Shown here: positions 45,693-54,786 of the stretch, in pieces
Layout of the letters: each line of letters begins with the position of its first letter
Numbering within the stretch: the stretch's first letter is position 1
NCBI GenBank assembly: GCA_037176705.1
Contig: CM073898.1
Location: 22,552,488-22,616,487 of the forward strand
Source of the DNA: Molossus alvarezi
Lineage: Eukaryota > Chordata > Mammalia > Chiroptera > Molossidae
Reading direction: 5' to 3'
Length of the DNA: 64,000 nucleotides
Notes under the pieces: generated by a model
Database searches by the model: none
What the model was told of the DNA's origin: nothing
What the model saw: only the letters and a program-made list of their open reading frames with translations
Program-made: the position numbers and the translations under genes

Positions 45693-46221
45693 ATTTTGGC
45701 ATTGAATTACATGCACTCATGTTTCATTACTGTGCATTATCTTAGAAATTCAAATTGATTGTAATGCCTTTCCGCTGCTCTTGATGACAAGAAAATTCCC
45801 TGGGCATTTCTCTCCTTTAAGGCAAAAGAAGGTAAAACTCATTTCATTCAAAAATAACATTACCCTAAGATTTTATATTGCTCTTAACTATCTCCAGCTC
45901 TTGGGTGCTTAGCCATGAAATCATGCCTGCTTTATAACTATTTAATTTCAGATTATAATGAAAAGTGATTATGGAGTAGTCAAAGACTGATACAGTAAGT
46001 GTCTCTCAAAACTACTGGCTTATACAATTATTATTAAATTAGTTACAGAATATACCAAGGAAACTCCCTTCTTCCTCAGTACTGGATAACAGCTATTTTC
46101 ACTAACAAATTTAAAAGGTTGCCTTCACTTTACTGATGCTGTGTATATACAACTGTATTTGGTATTTGATTGTGGTAAAAAGAGATAATCTTGTGTTGCT
46201 CTGGGTTTACTTTATTAAAAT
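45693..46221. other. AT-rich single-copy stretch
   Basis: No gene or repeat recognised. Confidence 0.45.
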
Positions 46222-46233
46222 AGAATATGTAGA

Positions 46234-46455
46234 GCCCTGGCCAGTTTGGTTCAGCGGTTAGAGTGTTGGCCTGCGGTCCAGAGAGACCTTGGTTGCAGTT
46301 TGTCCCCAGCCCAGATTGGGATTTAGTGGGTGGCAACCATTCGATGTGTCTCTCTCACATCGATGTTTCTCTTTCTCTTTCTCTCTTCTACTCTCCCTCC
46401 CACTCTATTTGACCAAAAAATGGAAAAATGTCCTAGGGTGAGGATTAAAAAAAAA
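46234..46455 (+). mobile_element. VES-type SINE lacking the B box
   Basis: Starts GCCCTGGCCAGTTTGGTTCA and ends GTCCTAGGGTGAGGATT plus A tail, with a perfect 12-base target duplication AGAATATGTAGA (46222-46233, 46456-46467). Compared with its relatives about 30 bases are missing: after GGTCCAGAGAGACC it jumps straight to TTGGTTGCAGTTTGTCC. This deletes the whole B box and the CTAAGGGCACGTACC block. The A box is retained. Confidence 0.96.
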
Positions 46456-46644
46456 AGAATATGTAGATTCAAATGTAGTATTTTATAAATTAAAAGTATC
46501 TGTAAGGGCCTCTCTTAGGATACTTAATATTGATAATAGAAAACCCTTTATTCTTGCTGACAGAGAAAAATCACAGATACATAACTCAGCACAGAACAAA
46601 TAATTAAATGTGTAATTTAGTCAAGAATATTGTTTCTTGGATTC

Positions 46645-46656
46645 CAAAATGGCAGT
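46645..46656 (+). promoter_or_regulatory. YY1-like motif at LINE-1 5' end
   Basis: CAAAATGGCAGT begins about seven bases into the element. It resembles the YY1 site near the start of the human LINE-1 5' UTR (core ATGGC), which directs accurate initiation there. The other nearly full-length copy has the same motif at the same offset. A role here is inferred by analogy. Confidence 0.5.
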
Positions 46657-47694
46657 GGAATGAATGGAACCTACACAGACCATTTCCCAGGACCAAACCG
46701 GGATTACAACTAAAATAAAGACAAATTGTTGGGAAAAAGAAACAGAAAAGCAGCTGGAGAGGACCCATATAACCATGGACAGGAAACGAGGACACTGAAT
46801 CAAGCCTGGTAGGTCTGCAGAGGTGTGAGAGGGCAGGCTGGGAGCCCATGGGCAACAGCTGTTTTAGTTATGAGCAGGTCCCTCAGGTTAAAATCCCAAG
46901 CCAGCTCCACAGCACAGAAGGCTGGGACACAGCACAAAATTAGGTATAGCCACTCACCTTGAGCTCTGGCAGAGGGAGGGTGGACTGGACTGAAACTGTG
47001 TGGGGACACTTGGGATTTGGAAGGTGTCCAGAGTTTTTGCTGAATCAAAGCCACAACAGGACCATGGCCATCTTACTCCTTCCCAGAGCTCTGGAGAGAA
47101 GCATCAGCCCCTCCCTCAGAGATTTAATTTCATCCACCTGGGCCAGAGAAATGCAAATTGAGGCTTATTAAGACCCAGCATCAGCCCCACCCTCTAGAAA
47201 TCCTCTTACACTGAACACCTGAGGGAGTTTTTCATTTAACTGAGGGCTACAACCCAAGGATCATTAAGTAACCCAGACTAAGAGCCTCCAGCAAAAAGTG
47301 AGAGAATAACTGAATCTCCCCTGGGCATGCAAATCTACCCAGGAAAGGAAGACTTGACAGTGATGTTGAACATGGGTCCTCTCACACTCATTCAAACCCA
47401 GTAGAGGGAGCCACAAGCAGCAGAACACCAACACCCACAGGGAAAATTTGGCAGGCTCCAAAACCCACTGAGATAACCAAAATGGTGAAACAAATAAACA
47501 AATCCCAAAGAAAAGAACAAGAGAACTCTACTGAAGACAAGATAAATAAAATGCAGTTAAATAAATTATCAAAGGTAGAGTTTAGAGCCATGATCTTGAG
47601 GAAGTTCAACAGCATAAGTAAGGACATCAACACCATGAGTGAAGATACAGAAGCACTGAAAATCAATCATTTGCAAATGAAAAACCACCAAGAA

Positions 47695-47736
47695 GAAATA
47701 AAGAGTGACAAATAAGAAATAAAGAGTGACAAAGCA
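47695..47736 (+). repeat. 21-bp in-frame tandem duplication in ORF1 coiled coil
   Basis: Two adjacent 21-base units, 47695-47715 and 47716-47736, each begin GAAATAAAGAGTGACAAA and differ only in the last three bases (TAA, GCA). A third related unit begins GAAATAAAGAACACA at 47737. In frame each unit is seven codons (E-I-K-S-D-K-x). The corresponding region of the 59.4-kb copy has one unit fewer. The first unit ends in the TAA stop. Confidence 0.9.
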
Positions 47737-47755
47737 GAAATAAAGAACACATTGG

Positions 47756-48008
47756 GCCCTGGCCGGTTTGGCTCAGCGGTTAGAGCTTCGGCCTGCGGTC
47801 CGGAGAGACCCGGGTTCGGTTCCCGCTAAGGGCACGTACTTCGGTTGCAGTTTGTCCCCGGCCCTGGTTGGTCGTGCAGGTGGCAGCCACTCGATGTGTC
47901 CCTTCACGTCGATGTTTCTCTCTCTCTCTCCTTTCCTCTCTCTCCCTCCCACTCTATCTGTACAAAATATGGAAAAATATCCTCAGGTGAGGATAAAAAA
48001 AAAAAAAA
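47756..48008 (+). mobile_element. VES-type SINE (hairpin-tail form), nested in LINE-1 ORF1
   Basis: Near-consensus copy with head GCCCTGGCCGGTTTGGCTCA, B box GGGTTCGGTTCC, GTTTGTCCCCGGCCCTGGTT, CGATGTTTCTCTCTC and tail motif ATCCTCAGGTGAGGAT plus A17. Perfect 14-base target duplication AAAGAACACATTGG (47742-47755, 48009-48022). It must be younger than the LINE-1 it splits. Open frames of 87-94 codons across it are artefacts. Confidence 0.98.
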
Positions 48009-48704
48009 AAAGAACACATTGGAAGGAGTAACCAGCAGAGTAGAGGAAGCTGGGGACTGGATCAGTGAAATAGAAGTCAGGGTAGAAAAAAATCAAGCAA
48101 TCAGAAAACCAAAAGGAAAAAACAATTAAAAAACAGGAAGACAGCTTAAGAGAACAGTGGGACAACAGGAAATGTAATAATATTCGCATCATAGGAGTCC
48201 CGAAGAAGAAAATGAGCAAGGGTTAGAGAATATATTTGAAGAAATAGTGACAGAAAACTTCCCTGATTTGGAGAAGGAAGAAGTTCAAGAAGCACAGAGA
48301 ACCCCAACTAAGAAGAACCCAAATAGGCCCACACCGAGACACATAGTAATTAAAATACCAAAAATTAAAGATAGAGAGAGAATCCTAAAGGCAGCAAGAG
48401 ATAAACAACAAATTACCTACAAAGGAAGCCCCATTAGGCTATCAGCTGACTGCTCACCAGAAACTATACAGGCCAGAAGGGAGTGGCATGAAGTAATGAA
48501 GGTCATGAAAAACAAGGATCTGAATCCAACACTACTCTATCCAGCAAGGCTATCTTTCAAAATAGAAGGTCAAATAAAGATCTTTCCAGACAAAAAAAAG
48601 AAAACAGAATATATTAGCACCAAACCAGCATTGCAAGAAATGTTAAAGGACTGATGTAATTAGTAGAAGAAATAGGAAGAAAAAGATAACCACACTAAAC
48701 AAAA

Positions 48705-51700
48705 ATGGCAATAAATAAGTACATATCAATAATCACCTTAAATGTAAATGAACTGAATACTCTGATCAAAAGACAGAGTAGCTGATTGGATAAGAAAGTG
48801 TGACTCATCTATATGTTGTTTACAAGAGACCCATCTCACAACCAAAGACTCACATAGATTGAAAGTGAAGGGACGAAAAAAAAAATCTTTTAAGCAAACG
48901 GAAAGCAAAAAAAAGTTGGGGTAGCAATAATCATATCTGATAAATTAGGTTTCAAAATGAAGGCCATAACTAGAGACAAAGAAGGCCACTACATAATATT
49001 GAAAGGATCAATTCAACAGGAAAATATAACCTTGGTAAATATATATGCACCCAATATAGGAGCACCGAAATATATTAAAAATTTTCTAGAGGTCTTCAAA
49101 GTCAAATCAACAGCAATACAATCATAGCAGGGGACTTCAACACCCCGCTGACAGCACTGGATAGATAATCTAGACAAAAAATTAGCAAGGAAACAGAGAC
49201 TCTAAATGAAGCACTAGATCAAATGGATTTAACAGATATCTACAGAGAATTACACCCCAAAACTGCAGAATTCACATTCTTCTCAAGTGTACATGGAACA
49301 TTCTCGAAGATAGACAACATGTTAAGACACAAACTAAGTCTCTACAAGTTCAAGAAGATTGAAATCATATCAAGCATCTTCTCAGATCACAGTGGCATGA
49401 AACTAGAAATAAATTGCAACAAGAACATGCAAAGACATTTGAACACATGGAGGCTAATTTGCATGTTATTAAACAATCAATGGGTTACCAAGGAGATCAA
49501 GGAAGAAATTAAAATCTTCCTGGAAGACAATGAAAATAAACACACAACAACACAAAATTTATGGGATGCAGTGAAAGCAGTTCTGAGAGGGAAGTTTATA
49601 GCACTACAGGCCTACATTAAGAAACAAGAATAATTTTTAATTGACTATCTAACCTCATATCTTAAAGAACTAGAAAGCAAACAAAAACCCCAGAGCAAGT
49701 AGAAGGAAGAAAATGGTAAAGTTCAGAGCAGAAATAAAGAAGATAGAGAAAAAAAAATCAAAGAATCAATGAAACAAAAAGCTGGTTCTTCAAAAAGATA
49801 AACAGACTGATGGACCCTTAGCTAGACTCACCAAGAAACAAAGAGAGATAACCCAAATACACAAAATCAGAAATGAAAGAGAAGAAGTAACAACTGACAC
49901 CACAGAAATACAAAGGATTGTTAACAAATATTATGAACAATTATACGGCAACAAATTCAACAATCTAAGCAAAATGGACAAATTTCTATAAACACATAGT
50001 CTCCCAAAACTAAACCATGAAGAGATAGAAAACTTGAACAGACAAATAACAATGAAGGAAATTGAAGATGTAATGAAGACTCTCCCAACAAACAAAAGCC
50101 CAAGCCTGGACTTCTTCATGGGGGAGTTTTACTGAACACTCAAAGAAGAACTAACACCCATTCTCCTCAAACTATTTAAAAAAACCAAGAAGAAAGAAGA
50201 CTTTTGAACTCATCTTAAAGGGCCAGCATAACTCTAATTCCAAAACCAGATAAAGACACTATAAAGAAAAAAAACTATAGGCCAATATCCCTGATGAACA
50301 TAAATGCCAAAATCCTGAACAAAATACTATCATATCAGATCAAGCAATACATTAAAAAAATTATTCACCATGACCAAGTGGGATTCATCCCAGGGATGCA
50401 AGGCTGGTACAATATTCGCAAATCAATAAGTGTGATCCACCACATGAACAAAATGAAAGATAAAAACCATATGATCATATCAATAGATGCTGAAAAAGCG
50501 TTTGACAAAATCCAGCACATATTTCTGATAAAAACACTCAGCAATGTGGGAATAGAGGGATTGTATCTCAACATAATAAAGGCCATATATGAAAAACCTA
50601 TAGCCAACATCATACTCAATGGGCAAAAACTAAAAGCATTTCCCTCAAGAACAGGAACAAGACAGGGATGCCCACTTTCACCACTCTTATTTAACATAGC
50701 ACTGGAAGTGTTAGCCATAGCAATCAGACAGGAAGAAAAATAAAAAGGATCCAAATTGGAAAGGAGGAAGTGAAACTGTCAGTATTCACAGATGACATGA
50801 TCCTATACGTAGAAAACCCCAAAGAATCCCTCAAATATTTACTAGACTTAATAAATGAATTAGGCAAAGTAGCAGTATACAAAATTAACGTCAGGAAATT
50901 GACAGCATTCTTATACACTAATGATGAAGTCACAGAAAGAGAAACTAAAAAAAAAAACCAATATCATTTATCATCATGGCAAGAAAATTAAGATACCTAG
51001 AAATAAACCTAACCAAAGAAGTAAAGAACCTATTTGCAAAAAATTACAGGACATTGAAAAGAGAAATAGAGGAAGGTATAATAAAGGGGAAGCATATACC
51101 TTGTACATGAATTGAAAGAATTAACATCATTAAAATGTCCATATTACCCAAAGCAATCTATAGATTCAATGCATTTCCCATCAAAATACCAGTGACATGT
51201 TTCACAGAATTAGAACAAATACTTCCAAAGTCCATATGGAACAATAAAAGACCCTGAATAGCCACAGAAATCTTCAGAAAGAAGGACAAAGTAGGTGGGA
51301 TTATAGGACCAGATATCAGGTTATACTACAAAGCTACTGTAATCAAAACAGCCTGGTACTGGCATAAGAAGAGGCATAGAGATCAATGGAACAGAAGAGA
51401 GAACCCAGAAATTGATCCCAGACATTATGCTCAATTAATATTTGACAAAGGTGGCAAAAGCATTCAGTGGAGTTAAGACAGTCTCTTTAATAAATGGTGA
51501 TGGGAAAATTGGACAGCTACATGGAAAAAAATGAACCTAGACTATCAATTTACATCATACACAAGAATAAATTCAAAATGGATAAAACACTTAAATATGA
51601 CTCGTGAATCCATAAAAATCCTAGAAGAAAATGTAGGCAACAAAATTTCAGACATCATATGCAGCAGAATTTTTATTGATACATCACCCAAGGCAACAGA

Positions 51701-52452
51701 AACAAACAAAAAAATGAACACATGGAACTACATCAAACTTAAAAGCTTCTGCACAGCAAAAGAAACAATCATCAAAATGGAAAGGCAACCCACTATATGG
51801 GAGAGCATAATTGCCAATGAGTCATCAGAAAAGGGGTTAATTTCCAAAATATATAGAGTGCTCATACAACTCAGCAAAAGGAAGACAAAGAACCCATTTA
51901 AAAAATGGACAGAGGACCTAAATAGACACTTCTCCAAAAGGGCATACAAATGGCCAAGAGACATATAAAGAAATGCTCAATGTCACTAATCATCAGAGAG
52001 ATGCAAATTGAAACAATAATGAGGTATCACCTCACACCTGTCAGAATGGCTGCCATCAACAAATCATCAAACAACAAGTGTTGGCGAGGGTGTGGAGAAA
52101 AGGGGACTCTAGTGCACTGCTGGTGGGAATGCAGACTCATGCAGCCACTGCGGAAAACAATATGGTGTTACCTCAAAAAATTAAAAATTGAATTGCCATT
52201 TGACTGAGTGATTCCACTTCTAGGAATATACCCTAAGAAGCCTGAAACTCCAATCTGAAAGAATATATGTACCCCTATGTTCATAGCAGCACTGTTTATA
52301 ATCGCTACGATCTAGAAACAGCCCAAGTGTTCATCAATAGATGAGTGGATAAAAAAGCAGTGGTACATGTATACAATGGAATACCATGCAGCTGTAAGAA
52401 AGAAAATCTTTTATCCTTTGAGACAACATGAAGACACCTCGCGAGTATTATG
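48705..52452 (+). pseudogene. LINE-1 ORF2 (endonuclease / reverse transcriptase), broken
   Basis: Starts M-A-I-N-K at 48705. The AP-like endonuclease keeps the Q-E-T-H motif (Glu codon 48826-48828) and the S-D-H motif (His codon 49388-49390). An in-frame TGA in the first 30 codons and several later stops destroy it. The RT domain has a 149-codon open block (50294-50743) with A-F-D-K-I and T-R-Q-G-C-P-L-S-P. The catalytic box at 50785-50796 reads F-T-D-D instead of F-A-D-D. The carboxy C-x3-C-x7-H-x4-C motif is present near 52078-52135. The last codons are lost in the 3' deletion. Confidence 0.94.
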
Positions 52453-52607
52453 CTAGAAACATCTATAACAAAAATAAATTAATAAAAATTGAAGGAAAAA
52501 AAAGAATATTGTTTCTTATTTTAAAAAGTCATAGCTTCTTATATTGAGAAATTGCTTAGACACTTTTCTCACCGTTTTGCCTCTCAACATTATTTGTATG
52601 AAGCAAG

Positions 52608-52712
52608 TTTTTTTTTTTTTTTTTTTTAGTATGTGCCCCTAGCGGGAACCGAACCCAGGACTCTCTGGTCCGCAGGCCGACGCTCCAACCACCAAGCCGA
52701 ACCGGCCAGGGC
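52608..52712 (-). mobile_element. Head-only VES-type SINE (~85 bp plus A tail), minus strand
   Basis: On the minus strand: GCCCTGGCCGGTTCGGCTTG, the A-box region, GTCGGCCTGCGGACCAGAGA, B box GGGTTCGGTTCC, then CGCTAGGGGCACATAC and directly an A tail of about 21. All of the usual CT-rich body is absent. A short duplication TGAAGCA (52599-52605 and 52713-52719) flanks it. Confidence 0.92.
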
Positions 52713-52951
52713 TGAAGCACGCCTCTTAAAATCCATAGCTGTGTCACAGTTCCAATGCACATATTCACTTTCAGTGGACAGGTCCCCTTGAACATGTTTC
52801 AAAACAGACTCCTGGTTTTCTTCCTATTGAATCCTATTTATGACTTTATACTTATGGGAATAATACTGCCTTGGTCATTTTTCAATATATAGGCTATAAA
52901 CAACATGCAAAAGATCTACCTTAAAAAATAGTTTAAAAAGTAAAGCAATGA

Positions 52952-53755
52952 CTGCACCAGTCTGCATTCCCACCAGCAGTGTACTAGAGTCCCCTTTTTT
53001 CCACACCCTCGCCAACACTTGTTCTTTGATGATTTGTTGATGGCGGCCATTCTGACAGGTGTGAGGTGATACCTCATAGTTGTTTTAATTTGCTTCTCAT
53101 TGATGATTAGTGATGTTGAGCATTTCTTCATATGTCTCTTGGCCATTGGTGTTACCTCAAAAGGTTAAATATTGGACTTCCATTTGACCCAGTGATCCCA
53201 CTTCTAGGAATATACCCTAAGAAACCTGAAACACCAATCTGAAAGAATATATGTACCCCTATGTTCATAGCAGTACTATTTACAATAGCTAAGATCTGGA
53301 AACAACTCAAGTGTCCATCAGTAGATGAGTGAATTAAAAAGTTGTGGTGCATGTACACAATGAAGTACTATGCAGCTGTAAGAAAGAAAGATCTCTTATC
53401 CTTTGAGATGGCATGGAAGGACCTGGAGAGTATTATGCGAAGCGAAACAAGCCAAGCAGAGGAAGACAAATATCATATGATCTCACTTATTTGTGGAATA
53501 TAATGAACTAAACAAACTACTGAACAAAATTAAGCCAGAGACATAGAGGTGGGGTACAGACTGACAAGCCTCAGAGGAGGGGGTGGTTTTGGGGGGAAGA
53601 AATAAACCATAGAACTTACATGATGCATGCATGACCAATGAACATAGACAACAAAGCTGGGAATGGGGCAGGGCAGAAGGGTGTCAATGGGGGAAAAAAG
53701 AGAAACATCTGTAACAAAAATAAATTAATAAATAAAAAATTAAAATAATAAAGAA
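52952..53755 (+). mobile_element. LINE-1 with 5' inversion (twin priming), plus strand
   Basis: Bases 52952-53146 are minus-strand ORF2 (residues M-A-K-R-H to R-L-V-Q, including the C-x3-C motif). At about 53146/53148 the sequence switches to plus-strand ORF2 starting about ten codons further on (Y-L-K) and continues through the ORF2 end and the full 3' UTR to an A-rich tail near 53755. Opposite orientation of adjacent segments of one element is the hallmark of twin priming. No confident target duplication was found. Confidence 0.92.
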
Positions 53756-53759
53756 AAAA

Positions 53760-54667
53760 AACATAGAGAAGTGAGATCTATTCCACACAATGGAAAAAGA
53801 TGTTCTGTGGCAGTGACTGTAGGAAGCTGCTTTCCAAACAAGCACCTGTGTTATCCTTATGCACCGAAAAGTCTGAAGTCATTACACTTGGTTGTAAATT
53901 ACTGAAAAAGAACTGGCTACATGTCAGCATCATATGTCACAACGTCACAATAAATATCATAGAAGAGAAAATTGTATATATGTATATGTACACAGATATT
54001 TTCAGATCGATAAATATAGATAGAGATAGAGATAGAGACACAGATAGATATATGGAGAAAGATGTAGATATAGTTATAGGTAGCTGCATCTTGAGCTGTA
54101 TTCCTGATGGTACCATCTCAGTACACTGGAAAACCAGTATCTATACCATAAAATTACAAAATAATAAAAAATTTACTTTGCTACATTAATGCTCACAGAA
54201 TTTAGATATTTCCACGAGGAATTCAGAACTGTTTTTCAAAATCTGACTCAAGTATGCATAATTTTGTGCAAAATAATTTGAAGCCCCTATATGGCAGTTA
54301 GACAAAAGTATTGTATATCTGTAGAAAAATTAAAGAGGAGAGTGTTTCATATCTGTGGATTGCCTGCCAAAAAAGCATTAACAGTACTTCCAGAATTAAT
54401 AAGATTTAATACGGTAGATGAACTCTATGATCTTTAAAACTCAATTTATTAATTTAGTCATTTTATATAAACTGCAGATATTTATAACAAGATATAAACT
54501 ACATGTTTATTGCTTCCCTGCTATCCTCAATAAGAAGTTTGGCTGATGTCTAGTATCTTATTTTCCATTGTTTAAAATTAATATGTGCTTTCTTTACTAT
54601 CTTGTACAAAGGATTAAAAAATGATCATTGCCAGGCTTCCTCTGGCCAGCAGAATCAATGAGAACAC
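53760..54667. other. Single-copy stretch with a GATA-like repeat
   Basis: No gene recognised. A 129-codon frame at 53800-54189 runs through the imperfect GATA array and has no family resemblance. Confidence 0.45.
54004..54090. repeat. Imperfect (GATA)n / (TAGAGA)n array
   Basis: ATAGATAGAGATAGAGATAG followed by degenerate GATATA units. Confidence 0.85.
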
Positions 54668-54679
54668 AAAAAGCACACA

Positions 54680-54775
54680 GCCCTGGCCGCTTTGGCTCAG
54701 TGGGTGGAGCGTCGGCCTGTGGACCAGAGTCCCAGGTTCGGTTTCCGCTAGGGCCACATGCCAAAAAGAAAAAAA
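54680..54775 (+). mobile_element. Head-only VES-type SINE (~85 bp plus A tail)
   Basis: GCCCTGGCCGCTTTGGCTCA, A-box region, GTCGGCCTGTGGACCAGAGT, B box AGGTTCGGTTTCC, then CGCTAGGGCCACATGCC and an A-rich tail. A perfect 11-base target duplication AAAAAGCACAC lies at 54668-54678 and 54776-54786. It ends at the same internal position as the copy at 52608-52712. Confidence 0.95.
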
Positions 54776-54786
54776 AAAAAGCACAC

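Larger units (their letters stand above)
47482..48654 (+). pseudogene. LINE-1 ORF1 (RNA-binding protein), broken
   Basis: ORF1p is the trimeric nucleic-acid-binding chaperone of the LINE-1 particle. The start ATG at 47482 gives the amino-terminal and coiled-coil part to a TAA at 47713-47715. Coding homology continues past a nested SINE (47756-48008), through further stops near 48127 and 48170. It ends with a long open carboxy-terminal domain (48247-48654; residues R-P-T-P-R-H then R-L-S-A-D, and a P-A-R-L-S-F motif). The natural stop TGA is at 48652-48654, 50 bases before ORF2. Not functional. Confidence 0.92.
46639..52502 (+). mobile_element. Nearly full-length LINE-1 with 15-bp TSD
   Basis: Insertion bounded by a perfect 15-base target duplication AGAATATTGTTTCTT (46624-46638 and 52503-52517). 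It comprises a 5' UTR (46639-47481), a decayed ORF1 (47482-48654), a 50-base spacer, a decayed ORF2 (48705-52452) and an A-rich tail. A SINE is nested in ORF1. The 3' end is rearranged: at about 52452 ORF2 sequence jumps to AGAAACATCTATAACAAAAA. This removes the last ~30 ORF2 codons and nearly all of the 3' UTR seen in other copies. Excluding the SINE it is about 5.6 kb. Many stops make it non-autonomous. Confidence 0.96.

Noticed and set aside
47768..48129. Open frames of 87 and 94 codons
   Set aside because: They lie mainly in the nested SINE; similar frames recur in every hairpin-tail SINE copy (for example 27701-28117 and 30775-30996).
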